Below, in pieces: positions 26,261-35,245 of a stretch of 64,000 bases of DNA. Position 1 is the stretch's first letter, and every line of letters begins with the position of its first letter. The DNA comes from Cystobacter fuscus (GTDB taxonomy: Bacteria > Myxococcota > Myxococcia > Myxococcales > Myxococcaceae): contig NZ_CP022098.1 in NCBI RefSeq assembly GCF_002305875.1, positions 9,610,001 to 9,674,000 of the forward strand, written 5' to 3'. The notes below the pieces were generated by a model. The model worked only from the letters and a program-made list of their open reading frames with translations, was not told the origin of the DNA and ran no database searches. Both the position numbers and the translations under genes were made by a program.

Positions 26261-26371
26261 TTAGCAGGCGCAGCCCGAGGGCTTCCTGCATGTGTAGCTG
26301 GAGCTGATGCAACTGTCGCCACAGGGTCTGCTACGGAGCCCGCAGTGGTTGTAACAGGACCTGGTGGGCGT
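26261..26371 (-). pseudogene. Cys-rich protein, C-terminal fragment
   Basis: The minus-strand frame reads SCYNHCGLRSRPCGDSCISS and ends CRKPSGCAC before TAA at 26263-26261. This is a disulfide-type ending found in small secreted or lipid-anchored myxobacterial proteins. It is cut at its 5' side by the IS630 fragment that starts about 26372. Confidence 0.5.
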
Positions 26372-26380
26372 ACTTGAAGT

Positions 26381-26557
26381 CCCGACTTCAATCCCATCGA
26401 ACTGTGGTGGGCGGACCTCAAGCGGCAACTGCGCCGACTCGAGCCACGTGCCCTTGCCGAGCTGGCCCAGGTCGTGCGGCAACTGCGCGCGGCCACGCCC
26501 CTCACGAAGCTGGCCGCTTGGCTTCGCCACTGCCTCGCCTTCCCTCAACTCAACTGA
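26381..26557 (+). pseudogene. IS630-family transposase fragment (C-terminus)
   Basis: The frame PDFNPIELWWADLKRQLRRL, then ELAQVVRQLRAATP, runs to TGA at 26555-26557. PDFNPIE is the signature around the catalytic Glu/Asp of IS630/Tc1-type DDE transposases. Only the last ~58 residues remain and there is no start codon. The adjoining 26558-26710 bases, up to the lipoprotein gene, hold no gene. Confidence 0.8.
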
Positions 26558-26710
26558 TCTCGGCGTTAGTGAGTCTTCGACATGGCCCCTCCGTGGTAGG
26601 GCGGCCTCGCCGCCACTCGCGAAATTCTGTGTACACAGACTCCTGGGCATGCGCAACTTGCCGCTGGATCGGGGATTGAGCCCCTCCAAACCAAGGAGCA
26701 ATGCACGTCC

Positions 26711-29035
26711 ATGTATCTGTTACGACTGTCCATCCTCCCGCTGATGCTGGCGCTGTTCGCCGGCTGCCGGTCTTCCGAGCCCCCTGCAGTATCCGCTACC
26801 GGTTCCGTGAGCCTAGTTGCATCCACAGGCCAGGCACTCGCGGTCAGCGACATCGCCCGCGTCACCGTCACCACCTCCGCAGCGGACATGCCCACCATCA
26901 CCATCGAGCTGGCGCAGATCGATGGGGCGTGGGGCGGAGTCATCGGTGACATTCCCTCCGGCACCAACCGCACCTTCCTGGCCCAGGCATACGACTCGAC
27001 GGGCACCCTGCGCTACGAGGGGCGCGTGGAGAACGTCACCGTGAGGGCTGGAGTTCTGACGCTCGTCACCCTCACGCTTCAGAACGTCTCCCCCTCAACG
27101 CCCTTCACCAATGAGGCTCCCATCATCGACTCGGTGACTGCCACTCCGCTGGTGGTGGCGCCAGGGGCCAGCGTGACGCTGGTGGCCAGCGCCCACGACC
27201 CCAACCCAGGTGACACCCTGACCTACTCCTGGACGGCAGCTTCTGGCAGCTTCTCGGCACCCTCGAAGCCCAGCACCAACTGGACTGCACCGGCTACCAC
27301 GGGCCCTGTGTCCCTCAGGCTCACGGTGAGCGACTCGCGCGGAGCGGCTTCCTTGGTGACTCTCATGGTGCGCGTCTCAGCAGGGGAGGGCGGGGCGGTG
27401 GTGGACGTAAGCTTCAACAACCCACCGAAGGTGATCAGCCTCACTTCCTCTCAGTCCTACCTGGACGTGGGCCAGCAGACGACCCTTTCTACTTCTGTCT
27501 CGGATGCGGACGGGGACTCGCTCAGCTACACTTGGAGCGCCACCTGCGCGGGCACCTTTGAGGGCGCCGACACGTCCACCGCGCGCTTCACTCCCACTGC
27601 TCTGCCGACCGCCACGTGCAACAATTGCCAGGTGAGTGTCGCCGTCTCCGATGGCCGCGGAGGACAGACAACCGGCACGGTAACGCTGTGCATCTCGAAG
27701 GACGTAGCCAAGCACCTGCCTCCCACCATCGTGCGCTCCTATCAGTCGACCCTGACAGCCAACCCCGGCCAGCAAGTTACCTTTGAAGTGGTGGCAAGCG
27801 ACCCAGAGAACAGTTCCATAAATTTCACATGGAGCGCATCTACTGGTTCATTAGGAGTCGCTGAAACCACAACCAGCACCAGCCGTCTTACATGGGCAGC
27901 ACCAGCGTGCATCAATCCAGGGACAACGCCTTCGATTGTCGCTACTGCCACAAACAGCTTTAGTTTATCAGTCTCACGAACGTTCGCAGTGTCAAACCTA
28001 CCCACTTGCCTACCTTCAGCTAATACCTGGACACACACCACTCCGATGCTTTCGCGTCGGAGAAATCATTACGCTACACTACTGCCCTCCGGAAAGGTAC
28101 TTTTCGTCGGAGGATACACAAGGCCCGATGATTCATCGTCAGTAGACAATACTGCACCGTCAGAATTGTACGACCCTGTTACCGGTACGTGGACAGCCCT
28201 GACATCCAGAGCCAAAGCGGGCGATGGCTTTGCCGCAGTAACATTGCCTTCAAAGAAAATACTCATCGTAGGCGGGTTCCCAATACTTGGCAGCCCTTTG
28301 AGCACAGCCGAGCTATACGATCCTGATTCTGATAGCTATTCGTCCATCACCATGAGCTCAACTCGTCTATACCCCACCGCAACACTGCTTCAATCGGGGA
28401 AGGTATTAGTGGCAGGAGGAGACTGGTACTATGGGGGCCACAAGATTCCGGAAGTCTACGACCCAATCACTGGCACCTGGACGCCGACCGGCCCAATGAG
28501 TTCGGCACGAACTCATCCCTCAGCAGTTCTACTTAAATCCGGAAAAGTATTGATCTCAGGAGGCGAAAACTCCGATGGCGAGAAACTAAGTACTGCGGAA
28601 ATATACAACCCCGCAGAAGGCACTTGGACTCTCGCCGCTCCCATGCTGAGTGCGCACGTAGGACACACGCTAACCTTGTTACCATCGGGCAAGGTACTGC
28701 TTGTTGGCACTGTTAGCAACGGCACCGGTGGGGCTGAACTATACGATCCAGAAACCAACATCTGGACAAACGCTGACAGCGGAATAATTGGATTCGGCTA
28801 TCACACGTCTACTCTCCTGCCGTCTGGGCGGGTGCTAGCTATTGGAGGATCCAATTCTGCGGGAATCTACAATCCGCTCACTAACTCTTGGATGCCTACT
28901 GGTCCTGAGGTCACCCATACACGTTATTTGCACTCAGCAACACTACTGCCCTCAGGACAAGTGCTTGTGGCTGGCGGTGGCGATAGCTCTATGTATGCGC
29001 ACCCCGTCATTACGGCAGACATTTACACCCCCTGA
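26711..29035 (+). CDS. Lipoprotein with Ig/cadherin-like and kelch-type repeats
   Basis: The product is 774 residues. The signal ends LALFAGCRS (lipobox FAGC). Residues ~140-440 hold three Ig/PKD/cadherin-like domains (APIIDSVTATPLVV, SAHDPNPGDTLTYSW; ISLTSSQSYLDVG, SDADGDSLSYTW; LTANPGQQVTFEVVASDPE). Residues ~450-770 are kelch-type propeller blades (ATLLPSGKVLFVGGY, AELYDPDSDSYSS, ATLLQSGKVLVAGG, AEIYNPAEGTWT). It should be a surface or periplasmic binding protein. Codon use changes near 27770: strongly GC-rich before, much more A/T-ending after, although the frame is continuous. That suggests a chimeric origin. Confidence 0.85.
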   Translation: MYLLRLSILPLMLALFAGCRSSEPPAVSATGSVSLVASTGQALAVSDIARVTVTTSAADMPTITIELAQIDGAWGGVIGDIPSGTNRTFLAQAYDSTGTLRYEGRVENVTVRAGVLTLVTLTLQNVSPSTPFTNEAPIIDSVTATPLVVAPGASVTLVASAHDPNPGDTLTYSWTAASGSFSAPSKPSTNWTAPATTGPVSLRLTVSDSRGAASLVTLMVRVSAGEGGAVVDVSFNNPPKVISLTSSQSYLDVGQQTTLSTSVSDADGDSLSYTWSATCAGTFEGADTSTARFTPTALPTATCNNCQVSVAVSDGRGGQTTGTVTLCISKDVAKHLPPTIVRSYQSTLTANPGQQVTFEVVASDPENSSINFTWSASTGSLGVAETTTSTSRLTWAAPACINPGTTPSIVATATNSFSLSVSRTFAVSNLPTCLPSANTWTHTTPMLSRRRNHYATLLPSGKVLFVGGYTRPDDSSSVDNTAPSELYDPVTGTWTALTSRAKAGDGFAAVTLPSKKILIVGGFPILGSPLSTAELYDPDSDSYSSITMSSTRLYPTATLLQSGKVLVAGGDWYYGGHKIPEVYDPITGTWTPTGPMSSARTHPSAVLLKSGKVLISGGENSDGEKLSTAEIYNPAEGTWTLAAPMLSAHVGHTLTLLPSGKVLLVGTVSNGTGGAELYDPETNIWTNADSGIIGFGYHTSTLLPSGRVLAIGGSNSAGIYNPLTNSWMPTGPEVTHTRYLHSATLLPSGQVLVAGGGDSSMYAHPVITADIYTP

Positions 29036-29059
29036 TTAACACTACTGCGTCAGGGGCCC

Positions 29060-29545
29060 GACGGGTAAACGGAAGAGGCCAGGGGCCCGCGAGATGAATC
29101 CGGGCACCTCCGGTGGCAGGTGGGGCAGCGAGGCAGCCAGGAGGCAATCACCCGAACGATGGCGAGCCGTGCGGTGATGAAACTGTCGTGGAAGTGGCGC
29201 TCAGGCCTGGAGCGGCTGCGCGTGGGCTTCATCCTCCCCTCGAGTCGAGGGGGGGGAAATGCCGCATGCGTTCGGCGATGATGAACGCGTAGCAGCAAAG
29301 GGCGACGGAGACGTGGTGGTGCCAACCAGGGAAGCGGCGGCCCTCGTAGTGGTCGAGCCCGAGCTCTCCCTTCAAATCCTCGTAGACACGCTCGGTTCTC
29401 CAGCGCTGCATGACGAGGCGAATGAGTTACTTCTTTGTCATGCGGCCCGGCACGGAGACAAGGAAGTAGTTGGCTGGATCGGGCTCTTCCTCGCGCCACT
29501 CGATGAGCAGCCAGAGGGGTTCTTGTTGCCCCTAGAGCACCGATC
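29060..29545 (-). pseudogene. IS701-like transposase remnant
   Basis: The minus-strand frame contains EEEPDPANYFLVSVPGRMT, an in-frame stop, then RWRTERVYEDLKGELGLDHY, GWHHHVSVALCCYAFIIAER, and after another frame change FHDSFITARLAIVRVIASWL. The motif with YEDLKGELGLDHYEGR belongs to the C-terminal half of IS701-type DDE transposases. At least one stop and one shift show it is dead. The first half of the gene is absent. Confidence 0.75.
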
Positions 29546-29657
29546 AGGCTGAAAAGCCCGATGGAGTCCATCCGATTGGACGGTCCAGTCGTGTGGACGG
29601 ATCGACAAGAAAGTGAGTGCCGTGCTCTTCGTTCCGCGGAGGTAAAGGAGGAACGCC

Positions 29658-30723
29658 ATGGAGCGCTGGACCCCCGAAGTGAAGAGCAGCGAGCGGGAGA
29701 CGCGACTGCTGCGGCTGGTGGGCAAGAGCCGCAAGCTGTTCGTGTTCCTGCGAGAGCATCGCCACGAGATTTTCGACGAGAAATTCCAGGAGGAACTCGA
29801 GGCGATGTATCGCGACAGCGGACAGGGGGAGGAGCCCCAGCCGCCGGCCCTGCTGTGCATGGGCGTGCTGCTGCAAGGCTACCTCCAGGTGTCGGATGCG
29901 GAGGCGGTACGTCTCTCGGCAACAGACAATTGCTGGCGGATGGTGCTCGCCACGCTGGCGCAGCAAGGCGACGCCCCTGCCTTTTCACAAGGTGGGCTCC
30001 AGCAGTTTCGCGAGCGACTCATCCGCCATGACATGGACCGACGCCTCCTGGAGCGCACGGTGGAGCTGGCCAGACAAACGCGGGCCTTTGACTGGAAGAA
30101 GCTGCCCAAGAGCGTGCGGGTGGCGGTGGATAGTCGCCCTTTAGAAGGGGCCGGGCGGGTTGAAGACACCATCAACCTGCTCGGCCATGCCGGGCGGAAA
30201 ATAGCGGAGTGCATCGCGACCGAGTTGGAGATGAGCTTCGAGGAAGTCTGCCAGGAAGCGGGCGCGCCGCTGCTGGCGGCCAGCAGCACCAAGGCGGCGC
30301 TGGACATCGATTGGAATGATGCGGAGCAGAAGAACGAGGCGCTCAACCGCCTGTGCGAGCAACTCGACAGCCTGAGCGCGTGGGTGCGCGAGAGGCGACC
30401 CGAGACAGAACTGACACCGCTGAGTCATTACATCGAGGCGCTCGTTCAAGTGAAGCAGCAGGACTTGGAATCAACGCCCGAGGGAGAGGTGCAAATCCGG
30501 CAAGGGGTGGCCGAGGACAGACGGGTGTCGATTGAAGACGCCGAGATGCGCCATGGCCGTAAGAGCAAGAGCAAGCGATTCAATGGATATAAGCAGCACC
30601 TCGGCACGCATCTGGACACGGAGCTGGTACTGGCCTGCGCGGTGACGCCCGCGAACCGGCCTGAGGAGGAGGCGGCTCCCCAACTGCAGAAGGACATGGC
30701 CCGAATGGGAGTGGAGCTGGCGG
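29658..30723 (+). pseudogene. IS1182-family transposase, truncated and fused to an IS91-like end
   Basis: It starts MERWTPEVKSSERETRLLRL after an AAGGAGG ribosome-binding site. IS1182 elements visible are the N-terminal helical region with LQGYLQVSDAEAVRLSATDN, the first Asp segment SVRVAVDSRPLEGAGRVEDT, and HGRKSKSKRFNGYKQHLGTH. At ~30724 the sequence switches to IS91-like module E without losing the frame, so an artificial 391-codon fusion runs to 30833. The C-terminal third, including the last catalytic residue, is missing. The ~100 bp before the start (from ~29555) resemble its left end. Confidence 0.85.
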
Positions 30724-31037
30724 ATGTGACGGCCCCCGTTGGGGTGCGCTCGATATTGGAGCACCTGGGACTTCCCACGCAGGCTCTGAAGCGGGCCCCG
30801 GCCCGGGGACCACCCCAGCGGGCGTGGTGCTGAACCTGGCGCAGCCGCTGTCAACACGCCCCAACTCCCCTGCCTCTCTCCTCAAGCGAGGGCGGCCAGG
30901 GCAGGGGTGTGCCCCAAGGGGTTGCACCGCCCCGTGTACTGGCGCGGCGCGCGGCCTTGCTAGCCCCGGCAGCGGCCCTTCTCGGCCTCTCCGCTCCAGC
31001 CCTCACCCTCAACATGGCTTCTATCCCGCCTATACGC
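30724..31037 (+). mobile_element. IS91-like terminal module, copy E
   Basis: It begins at atgtgacggcccccg within the transposase C-terminal region (VGVRSILEHLGLPTQALKR) and ends at the common cctatacgc. It is nearly identical to copies B-D over the tail. It has replaced the 3' part of the IS1182 transposase. Its right boundary is 66 bp from the end of the four-gene operon. Confidence 0.8.
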
Positions 31038-31102
31038 CATTCATGATGAGCGCCTTCTAGCAGCCCGGCGCCCTCCCGCGGCCCATTCGAGCCACGGAGA
31101 CG

Positions 31103-31756
31103 TCAGTCGACCTCCAGTCCGTTCAGGTAGTCACCAAAGCCACCTCGGGCTCGCGCATCGCGTCGTGCGCTCGTCAGCACCCGCGCCCGGGCGCTCCAGG
31201 CGATCCGCGCTCCGGAGCGTCGCAGCGAATCGACGAGCGCCACGTCTTCGTGAGCGGACAGCGGCGGAAAACCCCCTGCCCCCACGTACGCCCGCGTGCG
31301 CACCCCCAGGTTGGCGCCATGGATGTGCGAATGGCCGTCGATGTCCTGGTAGGCCGACTCGTAGCGGCGACGGGCGCGCGCGCTGTGCGGTGACCAATCC
31401 CCCACCTCGACGACGCCACAGACGACGTCCACATCCAGCGCAAGTTGCACCGCCAACCAGTCCGGAAAGACGCGGCTGTCGGCATCCGTGTTGGCCAGCC
31501 ACCGCGCCCCCTGCGCCCGCAGCACCCTACACCCCAGGGCGCGCGCCTGCCCCACGTTGCGCGCCTCCACGCACAGCGTGTTCACCCCCCAGCGCCGGGC
31601 CACGCGCGCACTGCCGTCCGTGCAATCGTCCAACACCACCACGCTCCGCACGTCTTCACCCAGGAGCGCGGGATGTATCGACGCGCGGACCACCGAGGCC
31701 AGGCACTCCTCCAGCAGCGATTCCTCGTTGTGGGCCGGAATCACGACACCAATCAT
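31103..31756 (-). CDS. Family 2 glycosyltransferase
   Basis: The product is 217 residues. It has a GT-A nucleotide-sugar binding start (MIGVVIPAHNEESLLEECLA), VVVLDDCTDGSARVA, the DxD-like DADSR (WLANTDADSRVFPDW) and the later HGANLGVRTRAY and HEDVALVDSLRRSG that line the acceptor site. It would add a sugar to an unknown acceptor at the inner membrane face. The ATG overlaps the stop of the upstream methyltransferase (ATGA), so the start is firm. It is the last gene of the operon read from 34165. Confidence 0.88.
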   Translation of the reverse strand: MIGVVIPAHNEESLLEECLASVVRASIHPALLGEDVRSVVVLDDCTDGSARVARRWGVNTLCVEARNVGQARALGCRVLRAQGARWLANTDADSRVFPDWLAVQLALDVDVVCGVVEVGDWSPHSARARRRYESAYQDIDGHSHIHGANLGVRTRAYVGAGGFPPLSAHEDVALVDSLRRSGARIAWSARARVLTSARRDARARGGFGDYLNGLEVD

Positions 31757-32352
31757 CGCAGGTGCTCCCTCCGGGCCACGGAGTCCGCGCCGGGTGACCA
31801 CATCTCAAGCAGGAAATCCTCCTCCTCGTGTCGCGCCAGGCGGTGCAGTCCCCGGGCGCGGCCGAGCACCTCATGCACCTCGTCTCCGGTGAGAGGGGCC
31901 TCCGCGATGGGCGGGCGCCAATGGCACGCCACCAGGACGCCCTCCGGGGCGAGCGAGCGTACCGCGCGCTCGCGCACCCCCAGGAGCGCCTTCGCGTCCA
32001 GGTAGTAGCCAAACTCGCCGAGCACCACGAGCTCGAAGGTCCCCTCGGGCCACGAGTCCGGCAGCAGCCGCTGCTCCACCCGAACATGCGGCCAGGGCGC
32101 CAGGCGCCTCCGGGCCACGCGCACCGCCGCCTCGCTGCCGTCACCCACCAGCAGGGCGTCACAGCGCGCCGCCAGCTCCGCGCTCAGCTCGCCAATCGAA
32201 CACCCCGGCTCGAACGCACGCGCATAGCGGGCATGCGGCAACATCGCCAACGTCAGCGCCCGCTTGCGCCGCTCGTACCAGCGCCGCCGGTACTCCCAGG
32301 GGTCCTCGCTGTCGGCGTACATGCGCTCGAAGTGCGCCATGGGCACGCTCAT
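31753..32352 (-). CDS. NodS-like SAM-dependent methyltransferase
   Basis: The product is 199 residues beginning [20 protein letters not shown], with the NodS-type opening [19 protein letters not shown]. The class I SAM motif [15 protein letters not shown] is followed by acidic D/GDGSEAAV and the [15 protein letters not shown] motif. NodS methylates the deacetylated amino group of lipo-chitooligosaccharides. Pairing here with a PIG-L deacetylase suggests N-methylation of a deacetylated amino sugar, which is inference. Both ends overlap neighbours by 4 nt. Its first part is duplicated at 9402-9754. Confidence 0.88.
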   Translation of the reverse strand: MSVPMAHFERMYADSEDPWEYRRRWYERRKRALTLAMLPHARYARAFEPGCSIGELSAELAARCDALLVGDGSEAAVRVARRRLAPWPHVRVEQRLLPDSWPEGTFELVVLGEFGYYLDAKALLGVRERAVRSLAPEGVLVACHWRPPIAEAPLTGDEVHEVLGRARGLHRLARHEEEDFLLEMWSPGADSVARREHLR

Positions 32353-33110
32353 GTGAACACCACCTCGAAGGGCCGCATCAACCGCTCGAGCGCGTAAGGG
32401 GGCACGATGGGCGGGTTTCCCGTGGTGGAATCCGGCTCCAACTGGCTCACGTACGCCTCCATGGCCCGGCGCTTGAGCGCGAGCGTGGCCTCGTCCAACT
32501 CGATGCGCCGCGCCCGGGACCAGGGCACCCGCGTGTCTCCGGGCCGGGCCCAGTGCCACATCCAGATGGGGAACTCCACGCAGCGGCCGTCCAACGCCGC
32601 ACACGCCCGCGACGCCGCCCGCCCCACCGCCTCATGGTCCGGGTGTCCATCCAGGCGCCACGTGGCCAGCACCACGTCGTCCGGACGAAGCCGCGCGCCC
32701 AACCACTCCACCAGCCGCTCCTCGTTCTCGGTGACGGCGCCATCGGGAATCCCCACCCGCTCCACCCGCGCCCCGCCCAGCCCGAGCCGTTGCAGCGCCT
32801 CCTGCGTCTCCCGGGGCCGCGTCCGCGCGAGCCGCTCCACCGGCCAGGAGGTGGACCCCGGATGGCTCGCCGTCCCATCCGTGACGGCGAGAACCAACAC
32901 GTCCCGCCCGAGCCGGCCAAGCCGCGCGAGCAGCCCTCCGGTCCCGAGCACCTCGTCATCCGGATGGGGCGCGACGATGACGGCACGCCGGCCCTCGGGC
33001 ACCAGCAGGGCGGGCTCCAGGGAAGGCAGGACGTCCAGGCCACTCCAGGCCTCCCAGTCCCGAGCCGAGGTGCCCTCGTCGAAGATGCGCCGCGAATTCA
33101 CAGGCTCCAT
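32349..33110 (-). CDS. PIG-L family N-acetylglucosaminyl deacetylase-like protein
   Basis: The product is 253 residues. The N-terminal zinc motif [17 protein letters not shown] and the C-terminal GHPDHEAVG are the signatures of LmbE/PIG-L enzymes, which remove acetyl groups from amino sugars. The start at 33110 (MEPVNSRRIF) lies inside the end of the acyl-CoA dehydrogenase gene (13-nt overlap), and its stop overlaps the methyltransferase start. Residues ~18 onward are duplicated at 9751-10460. Confidence 0.9.
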   Translation of the reverse strand: MEPVNSRRIFDEGTSARDWEAWSGLDVLPSLEPALLVPEGRRAVIVAPHPDDEVLGTGGLLARLGRLGRDVLVLAVTDGTASHPGSTSWPVERLARTRPRETQEALQRLGLGGARVERVGIPDGAVTENEERLVEWLGARLRPDDVVLATWRLDGHPDHEAVGRAASRACAALDGRCVEFPIWMWHWARPGDTRVPWSRARRIELDEATLALKRRAMEAYVSQLEPDSTTGNPPIVPPYALERLMRPFEVVFT

Positions 33111-34165
33111 CCACCCGCTCCTTCCTTCACCACGAGTCCCGCCAGGGCCTCCAGGTCCCGCTCCGCGTGGCTCTGGCGCAAGAACACCGGCAGGTCCGCC
33201 ATCCGCCGGGCCACCCGCGCGTCCCGACAGTAGGGACCCGCGCCCACGGCCCGGCCCGTGTGCCGCAGCACGAGCTCCGCCGCGGCCTCCACCCCGGCTC
33301 GCGCCCGCCAGGCGACGAGCGACGCATCCTCCCGGGGATGCGCATCGATCCACGCCGCGGCCTCACGCAACAGCGCCCGCGCTCCACCGAGGGCGGTGTC
33401 CACCGCGCCCAGGTGCGCGCGGGCGTGGGGCTCCTCGCGCCGGGCACAGTGCGCGCGCAGCGTCTCGCCCACCGCCGCCGCCGCGCCATACCAGCACGCG
33501 GCGATGCCCGCGCCGCCCTGCCAGAAACCCGGCCGCGCCGTGTAGCCGCCCGGCGGGCCCACGCGCGTGCCCACCGCGCCCTCGAAGAGCACGTCCACGC
33601 TGGCCGAGGACGCCATTCCCACCGCGTGCCACCCCTCCTTCGTCACGCGCACGCCCGCCTGCTTCATCGCCACCGCCACGAGGCACTGCCGCTCCTCGGC
33701 GTCCCAGGCCGTCACCAGCGCATGGCTGACCTGCGGCGCCCCCGAGCACCACGCCTTACGGCCGGACAGCTCCACCCGACCGTCCGCGCGTCCGCTCACC
33801 CGCACCCGGGCCTGGGGAGGCTCGGAGGCCCAGACGCCCCAACTGCTCCCGGCCGGAGGCGGCTCGGCGCCCAGCTCCGCCAGGATGGCGAGCGCATCCG
33901 TATGACCCTCGAACAGCTTGATGAGGCCCAGGTCCACCGCCGCCACCGCCGCCAGGGCCCGCCACCGCAGCAGGGTCTGGCCCCGCCCGGGCAGCGGCAG
34001 CGCCCCGAAGCCCCCGGAGAGGAGTTGCTGGAGCCCACGCGCCGGAGCGAGCCCCACGGGCTCCTCCGCAGGGCCCTCCAGTCGCCCCAGAAGCAACTGG
34101 AGTGCCTCGATTGAGAAGTGTTCTTCCTGGTGCGCCGACTGCTCGCGAAGACCGCTGGAGTACAT
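33098..34165 (-). CDS. Acyl-CoA dehydrogenase-like flavoprotein
   Basis: The product is ~355 residues. It has an N-terminal helical domain, a central beta domain (VSHALVTAWDAEERQCLVAV, GVRVTKEGWHAVGMASSASV) and a C-terminal helical bundle (HARAHLGAVDTALGGARALL, ARAGVEAAAELVLRHTGRAV). It is typical in layout of the acyl-CoA dehydrogenase superfamily. It heads the operon ACAD / PIG-L / NodS-like / GT2, an association I recall from other bacteria. The pathway product is unknown. The start at 34165 is chosen because further upstream lies only antisense of an IS4 remnant. Confidence 0.75.
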   Translation of the reverse strand: MYSSGLREQSAHQEEHFSIEALQLLLGRLEGPAEEPVGLAPARGLQQLLSGGFGALPLPGRGQTLLRWRALAAVAAVDLGLIKLFEGHTDALAILAELGAEPPPAGSSWGVWASEPPQARVRVSGRADGRVELSGRKAWCSGAPQVSHALVTAWDAEERQCLVAVAMKQAGVRVTKEGWHAVGMASSASVDVLFEGAVGTRVGPPGGYTARPGFWQGGAGIAACWYGAAAAVGETLRAHCARREEPHARAHLGAVDTALGGARALLREAAAWIDAHPREDASLVAWRARAGVEAAAELVLRHTGRAVGAGPYCRDARVARRMADLPVFLRQSHAERDLEALAGLVVKEGAGGWSL

Positions 34166-34405
34166 GTCGGACCAAGGTAGGAATGACCTCCCGAGGGGAC
34201 CATGGGTCAGCGCTGACGAACGGCGCGCCTGGAGCCCCGGGACAATTCCCTCCTCGGGAGGCGCATCCCATCCTGCTCCGACACACGGGGCCACATACCG
34301 CTCCTGAGCTGGACCTGAGCCATCCCCTCGTTTTATCAACCAGGGGATGAGGGGGTTGCCTGGCTGCTTGGCGCAAGAAATCATGTCCTTGATGCTACTG
34401 GAGAA

Positions 34406-34759
34406 GTGAGTTCCAAAGCTATCAACGAGCAGCAAGTCCATGCCTTCCTCTCGGGCCTCTTCGGCCAGGATGTCCACACCATGCGCGTGTTGTCCCTGTC
34501 GCTCGCGACTCTGGGCATCATCCATGCCGCCAGCCGCCTTGGATTGGATTGGACGGACTACGACGATGATGACCAGACGACCCTGGTCGCCTCTCTGATG
34601 ATCCAACACGACGCCCCACGCCGCTCGTCTGGCTCACGATGCAGAAGTCCACGCTCAAGGGGCCGCGCAATGATGCGGTCGAGAGTCCAGGTCACCTTGT
34701 TGGCGGACCGCGGCTTCGCGGATGAGAAGAGCACCACACCGCCCGTGTTCCTCGGGTGA
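34406..34759 (+). pseudogene. IS4-family transposase remnant with frameshifts
   Basis: The frame AINEQQVHAFLSGLFGQDVH, then LGLDWTDYDDDDQTTLVASL, carries the conserved first Asp region of IS4/ISMxa-like DDE transposases. Matching pieces continue out of frame (PLVWLTMQKSTLKG) and back (VTLLADRGFADE, the second Asp region). At least two frameshifts are present, and the C-terminal half is missing. Confidence 0.75.
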
Positions 34760-34943
34760 GCCGGCGATGAAGCAGGCCCCAGTTGGAGCCTCACGAAACG
34801 GCTCGGGCCCGGTCCGTTTTCATTTGGAGACGGCGAAGCGTGTCTATGTCTGGAATGAAACAGCTCCGTCATGAGCAGCCGGGCAGGCGTGAACGACTCC
34901 AGCGGAGCTTGTCTGTGAGAACAGGCTCCCCATCCTTCAGGGC

Positions 34944-35099
34944 ATGAACCTGATCGTCATTCTACTGGTCCTGGCGCTGATCTTCGGAGGAGTGGGTCTG
35001 TTCGTGGAGGGGCTGAAGTGGCTCCTCATCGTCTCGGCCGTCCTCTTCGTGGCGAGTCTCGTGAGTGGCTCGGTGGGCCGCGGTCGTCTGCGCGCCTGA
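34944..35099 (+). CDS. Small hydrophobic membrane protein, 51 residues
   Basis: A short gene starting MNLIVILLVLALIFGGVGLF and ending VGRGRLRA. Two hydrophobic helices flank a short EGLKW turn. Proteins of this size and pattern are widespread in high-GC bacteria without known function. A transcription terminator follows at 35139. The start codon lies after TTCAGGGC, a weak ribosome-binding site. Confidence 0.6.
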   Translation: MNLIVILLVLALIFGGVGLFVEGLKWLLIVSAVLFVASLVSGSVGRGRLRA

Positions 35100-35138
35100 C
35101 GCCGCGAATCAAGACACTCCACACATGAAGCATCCACC

Positions 35139-35170
35139 CAGGGGCTCCTCTCACGAGGGACCCCTTTTTC
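35139..35170 (+). terminator. Rho-independent terminator
   Basis: An interrupted stem (AGGGG with CCCCT, plus CCTC with GAGG) closes on TCAC and is followed by TTTTTCTTGTT. It is placed 40 bp after the small membrane protein gene. This is one of the clearest intrinsic terminators in the window. Confidence 0.75.
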
Positions 35171-35245
35171 TTGTTCGCGCCGGGTGAAAAGGCCTTCACC
35201 GGCGCCCCCCAGAAGTGTCTGCCTTTGCACGTGAAGGAGGACTTT

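Noticed and set aside
34166-34609. N-terminal extension of the acyl-CoA dehydrogenase
   Set aside because: This part is largely antisense to the IS4 transposase remnant and adds nothing resembling the enzyme family.
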